A DNA stretch of 64,000 nucleotides from Maritalea mediterranea (GCF_021568695.1 NZ_JAKGTI010000001.1:682001-746000), one strand, 5' to 3'. Counted from the stretch's first letter, positions 25,363-35,433 are shown. Numbers and translations are program-made. The notes: a model not told the origin generated them from the letters alone.

Positions 25363-25752
25363 CTAATGCGTCGCGTCGCTCGGGGCGTTCGCCGACCACA
25401 TTTTCTCAATATTATAGAACTCGCGCACTTCAGGGCGGAAGATATGCACGATCACGTCACCGGCATCCACCAGCACCCAATCGCATTGCGGCACACCTTC
25501 CACCTTTGGTTTGCCAAAGCCCTTTTCGCGCAATTCGCGCGACAATTGGTCGGCAATGGCGCCCACATGGCGGTTTGAGCGACCCGATGTCACGATCATA
25601 TTGTCCGCCAAGCTGGATTTGCCACGGATATCAATGGATACGGTTTCCTCGGCCTTTGCGTCTTCCAAAAGCCCAAGCACAATATCCAGAATATTTTCCG
25701 ATGATGCAGCAGAGTCAGGCGCTGCGCCCTTATTGTTGGTGTGGGGCGTCAT
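25363..25752 (-). CDS. rsfS: Ribosomal silencing factor RsfS
   Basis: 129 residues of the Iojap/RsfS family: KAEETVSIDIRGKSSLADNM, IVTSGRSNRHVGAIAD and CDWVLVDAGDVIVHIF. It binds ribosomal protein L14 and blocks subunit joining under starvation. It lies between nadD and rlmH as in most alphaproteobacteria, but a 120-base gap separates it from nadD, so it may have its own promoter. Confidence 0.94.
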   Translation of the reverse strand: MTPHTNNKGAAPDSAASSENILDIVLGLLEDAKAEETVSIDIRGKSSLADNMIVTSGRSNRHVGAIADQLSRELREKGFGKPKVEGVPQCDWVLVDAGDVIVHIFRPEVREFYNIEKMWSANAPSDATH

Positions 25753-25872
25753 GCACCAGCACCCAATTCAAGTGAGATAGAAACCATTGTGGTTCAATCA
25801 TCTTTCACGCTTGTTTTCACTAAGATTAATATGCGCGTTTTGCGCGTGTTTTTCAAGCCTCGGCAGGCGCGG

Positions 25873-26505
25873 CTAATCGCGGCCCTTTGCCGCCTGACGT
25901 AGTTTTGTTGAGGAAAGGTCTGACATAATCCCATGCAGATAGATCCATGCCGGTGCTTCCCGGTCCGCGAAATCCATCGCATCGCTTTCATCCACCCGCC
26001 ACCGAGCCATCGCCTGCGCCGCTGGGGCGAAGGGTGCGTTGTATGTTGCCCCTGGGCGCACATAAACCGCAATTGGCATCAATCGGGCGAAATCCTGCCA
26101 GCGGTCCCATTTGTGAAAACTCAGCAGATTGTCTGCCCCCATGATCCACACAAATTTGCGCCCGGGCAGGGTCTGTTTCAAATAGGCGAGTGTGTCATAA
26201 CTATATTTGAAGCCATGCTTGGCTTCAAAGCCGGTAATCCGCACCCGCGGATGATCCATCAATGCGCGTGCATCAGCAATGCGCTCGGACAATGGTTTTA
26301 GTTCGCTATGATCCTTAAGCGGATTACCCGGAGTCACCAGCCACCAAATGGCGTCCAACCCCAATCGCTTCAAGGCTTGGCGTGACACCAATTTGTGCCC
26401 CTCATGCGCCGGATTGAAGCTGCCACCAAACAGGCCGATACGCATGCCAGGCGCAGATGAAGGCAGACTTAAATCTGCATGACTGTTCTTGATAATTTGG
26501 GTCAC
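25873..26505 (-). CDS. nadD: Nicotinate-nucleotide adenylyltransferase
   Basis: 210 residues. The nucleotidyltransferase motif [14 protein letters not shown] (about 24-37) and the C-terminal SSTKLRQ (ISSTxIR-like) identify NadD, which makes deamido-NAD from nicotinate mononucleotide and ATP. A 20-residue N-terminal extension precedes the fold; the ATG at 26445 (MRIGLFGG) would give a more usual start, but the upstream ATG overlaps the proA stop by four bases, favouring coupled translation. Confidence 0.93.
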   Translation of the reverse strand: MTQIIKNSHADLSLPSSAPGMRIGLFGGSFNPAHEGHKLVSRQALKRLGLDAIWWLVTPGNPLKDHSELKPLSERIADARALMDHPRVRITGFEAKHGFKYSYDTLAYLKQTLPGRKFVWIMGADNLLSFHKWDRWQDFARLMPIAVYVRPGATYNAPFAPAAQAMARWRVDESDAMDFADREAPAWIYLHGIMSDLSSTKLRQAAKGRD

Positions 26506-27773
26506 GGACGGGTGTGTCCTTTGCCATGCACGCGATAATTGAAGCTGGTCAATTGTTCCACGCCAACTGGTCCTCGCGCATGCATTTTACCCGTGGCAAT
26601 GCCGATCTCGGCGCCCATGCCAAACTCGCCGCCATCGGCAAACTGTGTAGAGGCATTATGCATCAAAATGGCTGAATCCACCTCAGTGAAGAACCGTTGA
26701 ACAACGGCATCATCTTCGGCGATCACAGCCTCTGTGTGGTGTGATGAATATTGTCCGATATGGTCAAGTGCCTGGTCAAAATCGTCCACCACCCGCACAG
26801 ACACAATCGCGTCCAGATATTCAGTGGACCAATCGTCTTCGGTGGCGGGTTTTACCCGATCGTCCAGACTTGTGGTGCGGTCGCACCCGCGTACTTCGCA
26901 GCCCATCTCCACCAATGCGTCCACCAATTCTGGCACCAAAAGCGAGGAGACATGCTGATCAATCAGCACAGTTTCCACCGCCCCGCAAATGCCGGTGCGG
27001 CGCATTTTGGCGTTCAAAATAACGTCCTTGGCCATCGTCAAGTCGGCGCTTTTGTCCACCACGATGTGGCAAATACCTTCGAGATGAGCAAAAACCGGCA
27101 CCCGCGCTTCCTGCTGCACACGACCCACCAGCCCCTTGCCGCCGCGCGGCACGATCACGTCCACATTGCCATGCAAGCCTTGCAGCATTTTGCCTACGGC
27201 TTCGCGATCGGTGGTCGGCACAAGCTGGATTGCATCTTTGGAAAGGCCCGCCGCCTCCAGCCCGTCCGCCAAGCACTGATGAATAGCGCGTGAGCTGTGC
27301 ACGCTGTCCGAGCCGCCGCGCAAAATTGCAGCGTTGCCGGATTTCAGGCACAGCGCACCCGCATCTGCGGTCACATTGGGGCGGCTTTCAAAGATCACGC
27401 CGATCACGCCGAGGGGCGTGCGCACCCGATCAATCACCAGCCCGTTGGGACGGCGGATTTCGGCCAGCTTGGTGCCTACGGGATCGTCAAGCAGCGCAAT
27501 CTGCTCCAATCCGTCGGCAATGGCATCAATGCGGCCCTCATCAAGCGTGAGCCGATCGATAAAGGCCGCGCTAATGTTGTTTTCTTTGGCAGTTGCCACA
27601 TCCTTTTGGTTGGCCGCCATAATATCCTGTTTGCGCACGCGCATCAGCGCAGCGCTTTCGCGCAAAGCTTGGTCTTTTTGATCTGTCGGGGCGATGGCCA
27701 ATCCACGCGCTGCCAGACGAGCTCGCTCGCCCAATCCCATCATCAGCGTATGAATATCGGCTTGATTTGTCAT
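26502..27773 (-). CDS. proA: Gamma-glutamyl phosphate reductase
   Basis: 423 residues. The ALDH-fold enzyme is recognised by [27 protein letters not shown] and the catalytic Cys in [10 protein letters not shown]. It reduces gamma-glutamyl phosphate with NADPH in proline synthesis. It is directly adjacent to proB (no gap) and overlaps nadD. Confidence 0.96.
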   Translation of the reverse strand: MTNQADIHTLMMGLGERARLAARGLAIAPTDQKDQALRESAALMRVRKQDIMAANQKDVATAKENNISAAFIDRLTLDEGRIDAIADGLEQIALLDDPVGTKLAEIRRPNGLVIDRVRTPLGVIGVIFESRPNVTADAGALCLKSGNAAILRGGSDSVHSSRAIHQCLADGLEAAGLSKDAIQLVPTTDREAVGKMLQGLHGNVDVIVPRGGKGLVGRVQQEARVPVFAHLEGICHIVVDKSADLTMAKDVILNAKMRRTGICGAVETVLIDQHVSSLLVPELVDALVEMGCEVRGCDRTTSLDDRVKPATEDDWSTEYLDAIVSVRVVDDFDQALDHIGQYSSHHTEAVIAEDDAVVQRFFTEVDSAILMHNASTQFADGGEFGMGAEIGIATGKMHARGPVGVEQLTSFNYRVHGKGHTRP

Positions 27774-28904
27774 TTAGCTTGCCTCCAACAACACCATATT
27801 GTCCCGATGCACCAATTCGGTGCGCGAGACAGGGCCTAAAATATCTGCAATCTGGTCCGAACGCTTGCCCAACACCATGCGCGCGTCACCCGCGTCAAAA
27901 TTCGATAGACCGCGGGCAATTTCTACCCCAGACGGACCAAAAATGGAAATGGCATCGCCGCGGCCAAATGCGCCCTCAATTGTGGTTACGCCAATGGGCA
28001 GCAAGCTGGTCCCTTTGGCCAGCGCGGTACACGCCCCTTCATCAATCGTCACCCGCCCGGCGGGCAGGGCCGACATGATCCAGTTTTTCCGCGCCGCGCG
28101 CTTGGTGGCCATGGGCACGAAGAAACTGTGCTGTCCGCCTTCGGCGAGGGCGCGCAACGGATGGTCAATCGCGCCCTTGGCGATAATCATCGCGGTGCCC
28201 GCATTCACCGCCATCTTGGCGGCTTCAATTTTGGTGCGCATGCCCCCGCGCGACAAATGGCTGGCCGCGCCCCCGGCCATGGCCTCAATCTCGGGGGTGA
28301 TGCGCTCAATGCGCGGCAAAAACTCGGCGTCAGGGTCAAGATGCGGCGGTGCAGTATAAAGCCCGTCCACATCCGAAAAGATAATCAGCCCGTCACTTTC
28401 CACCATGGTGGCCACCCGCGCGCTCAGCCGGTCATTGTCGCCATAGCGAATTTCCGAGGTCGCCACACTGTCATTCTCATTGATGATCGGCACCGCGCCC
28501 AGATCCAACAATGTGTTCATGGTGGTCTTGGCGTTCAAAAAATGTCGCCGCTGTTCGGTGATGTTGGGGGTGACCAGAATCTGCCCGGCGACAATATTGT
28601 GGGTGTGCAAAATATCGCTAAAGGCTTGGGAGAGGGCGATCTGCCCGACGGACGCAGCTGCCTGGCTTTGGTCGAGGGGCAGGGTTGTCGCATCCAACCC
28701 CAAAAGCCGTCGGCCCAGGGAGATCGCGCCGGAAGAGACAATCACAATGTCGACGCCATGAGATTTTAGTTCGGCAATATCTGCGGCCAAACTCTTCAGC
28801 CACGTTTTGCGCAGCGCACCAGTCTCCGCATCCACCAGCAAGGCAGAGCCGATTTTGATTGTCAGGCGTTTAAACCCGAAAAAATCGCTGAACGCATCTG
28901 CCAT
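27774..28904 (-). CDS. proB: Glutamate 5-kinase
   Basis: 376 residues: an amino-acid-kinase domain ([37 protein letters not shown]) and a C-terminal PUA domain from about residue 280. It phosphorylates glutamate, the feedback-controlled first step of proline synthesis. The order obgE-proB-proA-nadD is conserved in the group. Confidence 0.96.
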   Translation of the reverse strand: MADAFSDFFGFKRLTIKIGSALLVDAETGALRKTWLKSLAADIAELKSHGVDIVIVSSGAISLGRRLLGLDATTLPLDQSQAAASVGQIALSQAFSDILHTHNIVAGQILVTPNITEQRRHFLNAKTTMNTLLDLGAVPIINENDSVATSEIRYGDNDRLSARVATMVESDGLIIFSDVDGLYTAPPHLDPDAEFLPRIERITPEIEAMAGGAASHLSRGGMRTKIEAAKMAVNAGTAMIIAKGAIDHPLRALAEGGQHSFFVPMATKRAARKNWIMSALPAGRVTIDEGACTALAKGTSLLPIGVTTIEGAFGRGDAISIFGPSGVEIARGLSNFDAGDARMVLGKRSDQIADILGPVSRTELVHRDNMVLLEAS

Positions 28905-28934
28905 AGAGTCACATTCCCAACCTTGCCGCAGCCC

Positions 28935-29975
28935 TTAAGGCGTCCAGGGCGCCTCATCTTCTTCTTCCGCCGCGGCTTCAGCCTCACGGGCATCATCCAA
29001 CTGCCCCAACACGTCAAACAGCACTTTATCCACATCCTGACCCGCGACGGCAGAAATCACATGCACTTTGCGGCTGCTGGCTTCTTCAAGCGCTTGCTTT
29101 TTCTCGGCCAGTTCGTCTTCAGGGATGGCATCGGCCTTGTTCAGCGCCAATATCTCATGTTTTTCGGCCAGCCCATGGCCATAAGCCTCCAGCTCGCCAC
29201 GAATGGTTTTATAGGCCCCCACAACATCTTCTTGTGTGCCATCAATCAAGTGCACAATGGTGCGGGTGCGTTCCACATGGCCTAAAAATCTGTCACCAAT
29301 GCCCGCGCCCTCATGCGCGCCTTCAATCAAGCCGGGAATGTCGGCCATCACAAATTCACGATTGCCGATTTTCACCACGCCCAAATTAGGGTGCAATGTG
29401 GTGAAGGGATAGTCGGCAATTTTCGGTTTGGCCGCCGTCACCGAGGCCAAAAAAGTCGATTTGCCCGCATTGGGCAGGCCCACAAGCCCGGCATCCGCAA
29501 TCAACTTCAACCGCAGCCAAATCCACATTTCCTCACCCGCCAAGCCGGGATTGGCATGGCGCGGCGCCTGGTTGGTGGAGTTTTTAAAATGCATATTGCC
29601 GAAACCGCCATTGCCGCCCTTGAGCAGCACCATCTCCTGGCCCACTTCAGTAAAGTCGGCCAAAATGGTCTCATTGTCTTCGGCAAATATCTGCGTGCCC
29701 ACCGGCACTTTCAGCACAACATCATTGCCATCGGCTCCGGTGCGTTGCCGCCCCATGCCGTGGGTGCCGGTGCCCGCTTTGAAATGCTGCTTGTAACGAT
29801 AATCGATCAGCGTATTCAACCCGTCAACGCACTGCACGATAACATCGCCACCGCGCCCGCCGCTGCCGCCATCCGGGCCGCCAAATTCAACATATTTTTC
29901 CCGCCGAAAGGACACGGCACCAGCCCCGCCATTGCCGGATTTCACAAAGATTTTGGCCTGGTCTAGAAATTTCAT
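28935..29975 (-). CDS. obgE: Obg family GTPase
   Basis: 346 residues. The glycine-rich OBG domain (about 1-158, for example [15 protein letters not shown]) is followed by the GTPase domain with G1 [10 protein letters not shown]3 DIPGLIEGA and G4 LNKAD. A short acidic C-terminal tail (EEEDEAPW) closes it. It acts in 50S assembly and stress signalling. Its start overlaps the stop of the last acetyltransferase gene by four bases, so it is co-translated with it. Confidence 0.96.
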   Translation of the reverse strand: MKFLDQAKIFVKSGNGGAGAVSFRREKYVEFGGPDGGSGGRGGDVIVQCVDGLNTLIDYRYKQHFKAGTGTHGMGRQRTGADGNDVVLKVPVGTQIFAEDNETILADFTEVGQEMVLLKGGNGGFGNMHFKNSTNQAPRHANPGLAGEEMWIWLRLKLIADAGLVGLPNAGKSTFLASVTAAKPKIADYPFTTLHPNLGVVKIGNREFVMADIPGLIEGAHEGAGIGDRFLGHVERTRTIVHLIDGTQEDVVGAYKTIRGELEAYGHGLAEKHEILALNKADAIPEDELAEKKQALEEASSRKVHVISAVAGQDVDKVLFDVLGQLDDAREAEAAAEEEDEAPWTP

Positions 29976-30532
29976 GTGTCTTTTCGCAGTTCGGACAGTG
30001 TGGGCGCGGCGTTTTCAAACGCGCTCTGTGTAAGTTCGGTATCGATATGCGCGAAATCTTTGCTTTGCGCAAGGGAATGCATAACGGACTGGCTCACCGT
30101 TTGAAAGCCTAGTTTCTTTTGAACCCGCATCGAAGCTTGATTATAATCAAAAACACCGGAGATAATCTTGGGTGCACCGGGCCCGTCAAACAGCCATTTG
30201 ATCAACGCCCAATTCGCCTCAGTCATATAGCCTTTTCCCCAGGCATCCGGATGCAAATAATAGCCCAGCGACGGCAGGTCGTTTTTATTGGTAAAGCCGG
30301 TCATGCCGCAAAACTGATCTTCGTGGGTAAAAATTGCAAATTTCTGATCAAAGGGATGCGCCAGCGCAGGCTGCCGCTCCAACCACGCCACCGCATCTGA
30401 GATGTCATAAGGGTGGGGCACGAAAGCCAAATTTTTCGACACCTCAAAATTGGACAAAGCCGCAGCAATCGCCGCGGCATCATCCATTAAAGGCGGGCGC
30501 ATATAGAGGCGATCAGTGGCAAGCTTAAGCAT
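29972..30532 (-). CDS. GNAT N-acetyltransferase (tandem copy 4)
   Basis: 186 residues from ATG 30532, which has GGTGG five bases upstream and an eight-base overlap with the previous gene; an ATG at 30547 is the alternative. It is a RimJ/RimL-like acetyltransferase: [11 protein letters not shown] at the start and the acetyl-CoA loop GKGYMTEAN. The substrate is unknown; family members acetylate ribosomal protein N-termini or small molecules. It overlaps obgE. Confidence 0.82.
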   Translation of the reverse strand: MLKLATDRLYMRPPLMDDAAAIAAALSNFEVSKNLAFVPHPYDISDAVAWLERQPALAHPFDQKFAIFTHEDQFCGMTGFTNKNDLPSLGYYLHPDAWGKGYMTEANWALIKWLFDGPGAPKIISGVFDYNQASMRVQKKLGFQTVSQSVMHSLAQSKDFAHIDTELTQSAFENAAPTLSELRKDT

Positions 30533-31073
30533 AAGGGCCACCGACATTCTTATTGAAATTGTCGCGCGTCAGTTTCGTGCCGATATAGGGAAACTCACAT
30601 TCCTGTGCCGCGCAATATGCCGTACTGTGGTCAACTTCAACAAAGCCCACTCGCTTTTGAACCGACAGGGACGCCTGATTGAATGCCAACACGCCAGAAT
30701 GGACCTCTGCAATATCCGAATGGGCGAAGAGCCATGCCAGACCGCGAGCAACGGCGTCTGACATCAAGCCTTTGCCCCAATAAGGCGTGTCGAGATAATA
30801 GCCTAAGATAGACTTCCCCTGATCGCTCCAATCAAACCCGACATTGCCACACATATCACCTTGAGGATTGACGATGCCAAAGGCCGTGTTTTCGGCCCGA
30901 TGGTCGTCAAGTTTCTCGGCCAGCCAGTTGTGCGCCGCACCCTTAGGAAAAGGGTGCGGTATGGGTGTGAGCGACTTTGCCACATCATATTGCTCAAGGA
31001 TCGACTGGAGAGCATCTGCATCCTTCAGCTCAAGGGGACGCAGCGACCAGCCCTCAGCTTGCAAGTTCAGCAT
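30525..31073 (-). CDS. GNAT N-acetyltransferase (tandem copy 3)
   Basis: 182 residues of the same RimJ/RimL-like type. The start GWSLRPLELKDADAL and the acetyl-CoA loop GKGLMSDAV are visible. It overlaps the neighbouring copies on both sides by 8 and 20 bases. Its substrate cannot be told from the sequence. Confidence 0.83.
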   Translation of the reverse strand: MLNLQAEGWSLRPLELKDADALQSILEQYDVAKSLTPIPHPFPKGAAHNWLAEKLDDHRAENTAFGIVNPQGDMCGNVGFDWSDQGKSILGYYLDTPYWGKGLMSDAVARGLAWLFAHSDIAEVHSGVLAFNQASLSVQKRVGFVEVDHSTAYCAAQECEFPYIGTKLTRDNFNKNVGGPYA

Positions 31074-31611
31074 GATGCTCTCTCCGTAGGTCCCAATAGG
31101 CTTTGCGGGTCAACACCGTGTCCACGGCGGTGACCGTTTCGCCTCGGGTCTGGCAGTCAAACTGGCAGGTGCCGACTTCTTCAAAGCCAAGCTTGGCTTG
31201 CAGTTTACGGGAGGCAAAATTGTCCTCAAAAATGTCAGAGACGATAAAGTCCCGATCATCTTCCAGAAAATACCAGTCGAGCGCAGCACGCAGCGCTTCG
31301 CTCATATAGCCATAGCCCCAATATTGTTTTTTCAGCCAATAGCCTATATTCACGCCGCGCTCGCTGGGGCCAAAATCAATCAGCCCGCCCAGCTTCATGG
31401 GCTCCACTTCGATAACGAAAGCAATATTGTCCCGTGTGCGATCATGCACAGTGCGTCCCAACCACGCCAGCACATCCTTGGGCCGGCAGGGGGTGGGCAC
31501 ATTTTTCAAGTTCCGGGCGATTTCGAAATCGTTCAGTGCTTCGGCCAGGTTTGCAGCATCCCCAATCTCAACCGGACGCAGCAATAGGTTCTTCGTTTCA
31601 ATGTAAGTCAT
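31054..31611 (-). CDS. GNAT N-acetyltransferase (tandem copy 2)
   Basis: 185 residues, RimJ/RimL-like: TKNLLLRPVEIGDAANL at the start and the acetyl-CoA loop GYGYMSEAL, where the usual Gly-x-Gly has Tyr first (WGYGYM). It overlaps copy 1 by 14 bases. Substrate unknown. Confidence 0.83.
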   Translation of the reverse strand: MTYIETKNLLLRPVEIGDAANLAEALNDFEIARNLKNVPTPCRPKDVLAWLGRTVHDRTRDNIAFVIEVEPMKLGGLIDFGPSERGVNIGYWLKKQYWGYGYMSEALRAALDWYFLEDDRDFIVSDIFEDNFASRKLQAKLGFEEVGTCQFDCQTRGETVTAVDTVLTRKAYWDLRREHHAELAS

Positions 31612-32161
31612 GATCTATCCGCTTGTCTTTGTGGTTGAACAGGAAATGGTGCATTTCCTTGTCGGCATGTCGGCCGCAATCTTCGGTGAGAGTCTTTTGA
31701 TGCACAAAACCACACTTGGTGAGCAGTGCCTCAGAAGCCTTGTTTGAAACGAGGCAACGGGCGAAAAGTTCCGCGCCATTCTCCGTTTCCTTCACCGCAT
31801 TCAACAAAGCAGAAATCGCTTCAGAACCAAAGCCTTGGCCCCAATATGGCTCGCCCAGCCAGTAGCCAAGCTCCGGTGCGGGTGTTTCATCGCTAAAGGT
31901 GAGACCGCACACCCCGACAAGTGCGCCATCATGGGTGATGGCCCACACTTTTTCTTCTCCGCCCGAATTGGCCAAATTGATAAAATATTTGGCATCATCG
32001 TCGGTATAGGGGTGCGGCAGTCGCGCCAGCACATCGGCAATCTTTTTATTGTTTGCGAGCACCACCAGTTGCGCCACATCCTGTTCGCCAAGCGGGCGCA
32101 TCACCAAACGTTTCGAACGGATGGTTGAAGGAAGAGTGGTTTTCAAAACTGATTTAGTCAT
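31598..32161 (-). CDS. GNAT N-acetyltransferase (tandem copy 1)
   Basis: 187 residues from ATG 32161 (MTKSVLK). An earlier in-frame start at 32200 would run through the rpmA terminator stem and is rejected. RimJ/RimL-like motifs are SKRLVMRPLGEQDVAQL and the acetyl-CoA loop GQGFGSEAI. It begins 16 bases after the rpmA terminator, so its transcription depends on read-through or a promoter inside that region. Confidence 0.82.
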   Translation of the reverse strand: MTKSVLKTTLPSTIRSKRLVMRPLGEQDVAQLVVLANNKKIADVLARLPHPYTDDDAKYFINLANSGGEEKVWAITHDGALVGVCGLTFSDETPAPELGYWLGEPYWGQGFGSEAISALLNAVKETENGAELFARCLVSNKASEALLTKCGFVHQKTLTEDCGRHADKEMHHFLFNHKDKRIDHDLH

Positions 32162-32176
32162 TTTATTGCTCCAAAC

Positions 32177-32208
32177 AAAAAGGGGACCGGTTTTCACCAA
32201 TCCCCTTT
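32177..32208 (-). terminator. Intrinsic terminator after rpmA
   Basis: On the minus strand AAAGGGGA (32208-32201) pairs with TCCCCTTT (32186-32179), and the transcript continues in T residues to 32177. The loop is about 14 bases. It separates rplU-rpmA from the acetyltransferase-obgE genes and may be partial. Confidence 0.75.
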
Positions 32209-32284
32209 AAAACTTTGAAGCTTTTAGCGTGTCATCTGATCCGCCGGGGTTTGGTTAAACCGGCGGATGATATGTGAACCGCCG

Positions 32285-32551
32285 TTATTCTGCTGCCTCT
32301 TGTGGCATCACAGATACAAATGTCTTGTTGTTGCGACGTGTGGAGAAGGTCACTTTACCTTCCACAAGCGCATAAATTGTGTGGTCTTTGCCAAGACCCA
32401 CATTTTCACCTGGATTCCACTTTGTGCCGCGCTGACGCACAAGAATGTTGCCAGGCACCACGTGCTCGCCACCAAATTTCTTCACGCCGAGACGACGACC
32501 AGCTGAATCACGACCGTTACGGGATGAACCGCCTGCTTTTTTATGTGCCAT
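32285..32551 (-). CDS. rpmA: 50S ribosomal protein L27
   Basis: 88 residues beginning [20 protein letters not shown], the conserved L27 N-terminus that reaches the peptidyl transferase centre. The length and the position after rplU are standard. No extra N-terminal leader (as in Firmicutes) is present. Confidence 0.98.
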   Translation of the reverse strand: MAHKKAGGSSRNGRDSAGRRLGVKKFGGEHVVPGNILVRQRGTKWNPGENVGLGKDHTIYALVEGKVTFSTRRNNKTFVSVMPQEAAE

Positions 32552-32570
32552 TGTGTCAGTCTCCTATAAC

Positions 32571-33167
32571 TTACTTGCCAGCCAGCATGTCTTTAGCTTG
32601 GCCAATCCAATCTTCGCGTTCAATGCGGCCTTTAAAGTTTAGCTCGGCATCAATGCGTTCAATGTCTTCTTTGGTGAATTCAGCCACTTGCTTCAAAGAA
32701 GTCACGCCAGCTGCGTGCAACTTCTTTTCCAATGCTGGGCCAACACCAGAGATCAATTTCAAATCGTCCTGTGCATCTGCTTTAGCGGCAGGTGCTTCGG
32801 CTTTCGCTGCTTCCTTTTTAGGTGCAGCTTTCTTTGTTGCTTTTGGCTTTGCGCCACCGGTCAGAATGTCGGTGATGCGCACAACGCTCAAATGCTGACG
32901 GTGACCATTTTTGCGACGATAGTTTTGACGGCGCTTCTTTTTGAAGACCACAATTTTCTTGTCGCGCTTTTGTTCAACCAACTCTGCCACAACAGAAGCA
33001 CCATCAACCAATGGTGACCCGATTGTCACATCGCCTTCCGCGCCAACCATCAATACTTCATCAAAAGTAATGGTGTCGCCGGCTTCGGCATTGAGTTTTT
33101 CAACAGACAAGACGTCATCAGCAGCAACCTTATACTGCTTGCCGCCTGTTTTGATCACAGCAAACAT
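32571..33167 (-). CDS. rplU: 50S ribosomal protein L21 with C-terminal helix-hairpin-helix extension
   Basis: 198 residues from ATG 33167, preceded by AAAGGAAAG. An upstream in-frame ATG at 33251 would add 28 residues unlike L21 and is rejected. Residues 1-103 are a normal L21 ([25 protein letters not shown]). Then comes an Ala/Lys-rich linker and a terminal domain with a helix-hairpin-helix signature ([17 protein letters not shown]) that is known from rhizobial L21 proteins but absent from E. coli L21. The function of the tail is unknown. Confidence 0.94.
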   Translation of the reverse strand: MFAVIKTGGKQYKVAADDVLSVEKLNAEAGDTITFDEVLMVGAEGDVTIGSPLVDGASVVAELVEQKRDKKIVVFKKKRRQNYRRKNGHRQHLSVVRITDILTGGAKPKATKKAAPKKEAAKAEAPAAKADAQDDLKLISGVGPALEKKLHAAGVTSLKQVAEFTKEDIERIDAELNFKGRIEREDWIGQAKDMLAGK

Positions 33168-33180
33168 ATTCTTTCCTTTC

Positions 33181-33202
33181 AAAAGGCGTTCAACGGCCTT
33201 TT
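33181..33202 (-). promoter_or_regulatory. Leader hairpin just upstream of rplU ribosome site
   Basis: AAAAGGC (33202-33196 on the minus strand) pairs with GCCTTTT (33187-33181), with an eight-base loop, directly before the AAAGGAAAG ribosome site. It could take part in autoregulation of L21 synthesis; no known leader class was recognised with confidence. Confidence 0.45.
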
Positions 33203-33328
33203 TGTTGTCACGCGCTGTGCGGCGCCGGATTTCCGGACTTTCTTCAGGCAAGCCTGAAAGCCTTAAGCTGCAGTTTTTCCAATGAAAATTGGCGCAACTG
33301 TCCCCAGCTACGCTTCAATTCGATGGCG

Positions 33329-33357
33329 GTTATGATGCAGAATCCCCCCAAAGTCAA
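33329..33357 (-). promoter_or_regulatory. Probable sigma-70 promoter of rplU-rpmA
   Basis: On the minus strand TTGACT (33357-33352) is followed by a 17-base spacer and CATAAC (33334-33329). It lies downstream of the peptide-transporter terminator and about 160 bases before rplU. The -35 is good; the -10 is only fair. Confidence 0.5.
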
Positions 33358-33391
33358 GGGGAAAGGGCGCTTTTTGGGCGCATTATCAAAG

Positions 33392-33419
33392 AAAACGGCG
33401 CCGCGATGGGCGCCGTTTT
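33392..33419 (-). terminator. Intrinsic terminator of the peptide transporter operon
   Basis: An 11-base perfect stem on the minus strand, AAAACGGCGCC (33419-33409) and GGCGCCGTTTT (33402-33392), has a six-base loop and is followed by CTTTG. It lies 20 bases after the dppC stop. Confidence 0.85.
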
Positions 33420-33439
33420 GAAGCTTGAACCGGCGGTGC

Positions 33440-34354
33440 TTACCGCCCCCGAATACGCGGGTCGAGGGCGTCGCGAATGCCATCGCCAATATAATTGACA
33501 CTCAACACGGTTAGCGAGATCGCCAATCCTGGCCAGATCACCCGTGCGGGGTTGAGGGTCATGAAGTTGGCGCCGTCATATAGAAGCCGCCCCCAGGTGG
33601 GGAAGTCAGACGGGAAGCCCAGCCCCAAAAAGCTCAATGCGCTTTCGGTGATGATCGCGGTGGCAATGCCCAAAGTGGCCGACACCATCACCGGGCTCAG
33701 CACATTGGGGAAAATGTGGCGAATAATCGTGGTGAACGACCCCGTGCCAATAGACTTGGCCGCCAGCACAAATTCGCGTTCCTTCACCGCCAGCACTTCG
33801 CCACGCACAATCCGCGCCGTGTTCATCCAACTGGTGATGCCGATCACAAAAACGATCAGCAAAAAGATGCCCATTTCCGGCCCAAACGCGGCGCGCAAAC
33901 TGTCGCGGAACAACAAAATGATCACCAACAGGAGCGGCAAAATAGGCAGCGCCAGAAACAAATCTGTCGTGCGCATCAACGGCCCATCCAGCTTGCGGAA
34001 GAACCCGGCCAGAATGCCGATCATGGTGCCCAACAGCAGCGACAGGGCCATGGCGGCAATGCCCACGGCCAACGAGACACGCCCGCCGCTCAGTACCTGC
34101 GCCAGCCCGTCACGGCCCAGATTGTCGGTGCCCATCGGATGTTCCCAGGTGGGGCCGAGATTTTTGTTTCGAATGTCCAAATATTGCGGATCAATGGTGT
34201 GGATATAGGGGCCAAACAACACCGCAAAAACGATGAACAGGAAGATCACAAGACCGGCTACACCACCCTTGTGCTTCATGAATTGGCGCAGCACGTCACC
34301 CCATAAAGAGCGCTGTGGCTTGCCGAGAGCTGTGGTTGCAACTTGATCAGTCAT
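33440..34354 (-). CDS. dppC: Peptide ABC transporter permease, DppC/OppC type
   Basis: 304 residues from ATG 34354, which overlaps the dppB stop by eight bases; an in-frame start at 34381 lies further inside dppB. It has a cytoplasmic N-terminal tail and six membrane segments starting GGVAGLVIFLFIVFAVLFGP. The coupling loop is AAKSIGTGSFTTIIRHIFPN. It pairs with DppB to form the inner-membrane pore for peptides. It is the last gene of the operon. Confidence 0.88.
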   Translation of the reverse strand: MTDQVATTALGKPQRSLWGDVLRQFMKHKGGVAGLVIFLFIVFAVLFGPYIHTIDPQYLDIRNKNLGPTWEHPMGTDNLGRDGLAQVLSGGRVSLAVGIAAMALSLLLGTMIGILAGFFRKLDGPLMRTTDLFLALPILPLLLVIILLFRDSLRAAFGPEMGIFLLIVFVIGITSWMNTARIVRGEVLAVKEREFVLAAKSIGTGSFTTIIRHIFPNVLSPVMVSATLGIATAIITESALSFLGLGFPSDFPTWGRLLYDGANFMTLNPARVIWPGLAISLTVLSVNYIGDGIRDALDPRIRGR

Positions 34355-35357
34355 AGCGGATCCTTGGGTCGAGAATGCCATAGATCACATCGGCGATCAG
34401 ATTGAACAGCACGATGAGAATAGCAAAGATAAAGGTCAATGTTTGCACGAGCGGGAAGTCGCTGCCCTGAATGCCGATAATCAGCAATTGGCCCAGCCCG
34501 TTCACCCGGAAAATCTGTTCGGTAATAATCGCTCCGGAAAAGATGGTGGGCACGCCCAAAGCAATCACCGTCACCACCGGAATAAGCGAGTTGCGCAAAA
34601 CGTGCGTCAGCACCACAACTTTTTCGCTCATGCCTTTCGCCCGCGCCGTGCGCACGTAATCCTGGGTGAGATTGTCCAGCATGGAGGCGCGCATAAAGCG
34701 TGAAATCTGCGACGCATTATAAAGCGCCAACACCGCCACCGGCATCACCATTTGCTTTACTTGTTTGATAAAGCTCTCCCAGCTGTTCACTTCCAATGTC
34801 GTGTCATACACAGACGGGAACCAACCCAGTTGCACCGAAAAGATCACGATCATCAAAAGGCCAGTGAAAAAGGTCGGCACAGAAAAGCCCACCATGGAGA
34901 TAAATGTCCCCAACTGGTCGAACCATGAATATTGCTTATAGGCTGAAATCACCCCGATTGGCAGCGCGATCAGAATGCCAAAGACATAGGACAGGCCCAC
35001 CACCCACAAGGTTTGCGGAATACGTTCCAGGATCAGGTCAAAAACCGGGCCGCGCGTAGCGTAGGAAATAATCCGTGCCCTGTCGGCCGGGTCGCCAATG
35101 GTCAGCCCCATTTGGTCGAGCCAGTAGAGCGGTTCATAAACAAAAAAGCCGCGCAGCCATTTGAAATAGGCGATGTGGATAGGTTCACCAACGCCAAGGC
35201 TTTCGCGGATTTGCGCGCGCACTTCGGCGGGAATGGTGAGCGGCAACTGGCCCGTCGGATCCCCTGGCGCAAGATCCAAAATCACAAAGATGATGAAGCT
35301 GATCACCAACAGGGTAGGGATCGCGAACAGCAAACGCCTAAGGGTGTAATTCAGCAT
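34347..35357 (-). CDS. dppB: Peptide ABC transporter permease, DppB/OppB type
   Basis: 336 residues. The start MLNYTLRRLLFAIPTLLVIS and the coupling-loop segment RTARAKGMSEKVVVLTH are classic for DppB/OppB. About six transmembrane segments and a periplasmic loop after the first are present. It lies 76 bases downstream of the binding protein, with a GC-rich hairpin in between. Confidence 0.88.
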   Translation of the reverse strand: MLNYTLRRLLFAIPTLLVISFIIFVILDLAPGDPTGQLPLTIPAEVRAQIRESLGVGEPIHIAYFKWLRGFFVYEPLYWLDQMGLTIGDPADRARIISYATRGPVFDLILERIPQTLWVVGLSYVFGILIALPIGVISAYKQYSWFDQLGTFISMVGFSVPTFFTGLLMIVIFSVQLGWFPSVYDTTLEVNSWESFIKQVKQMVMPVAVLALYNASQISRFMRASMLDNLTQDYVRTARAKGMSEKVVVLTHVLRNSLIPVVTVIALGVPTIFSGAIITEQIFRVNGLGQLLIIGIQGSDFPLVQTLTFIFAILIVLFNLIADVIYGILDPRIRYD

Positions 35358-35403
35358 GAAGAGTTCCCCAACACTATTTTATTGCCCAAAAAAGGGAAAG
35401 ACG

Positions 35404-35421
35404 GAGCGCGCCAGGCGCGCC
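35404..35421 (-). promoter_or_regulatory. GC-rich hairpin between the peptide-binding protein gene and dppB
   Basis: GCGCGCC (35406-35412) and GGCGCGC (35414-35420) form an almost continuous dyad. On the minus strand it is followed by a pyrimidine-rich tract with six T residues. It may cause partial termination or protect the upstream message. Confidence 0.55.
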
Positions 35422-35433
35422 CCATCAGTTTGC

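Noticed and set aside
25831-25852. GCGCG/CGCGC hairpin with a T run on the plus strand between nadD and rsfS
   Set aside because: Both flanking genes are on the minus strand, the stem is only four to five bases, and no plus-strand gene ends there.
32162-32200. Longer start for the first acetyltransferase
   Set aside because: It would read through the rpmA terminator stem, and the family start aligns with ATG 32161.
33168-33251. Longer start for L21
   Set aside because: The 28 added residues do not resemble L21, and [12 protein letters not shown] at 33167 is the universal start with a good ribosome site.
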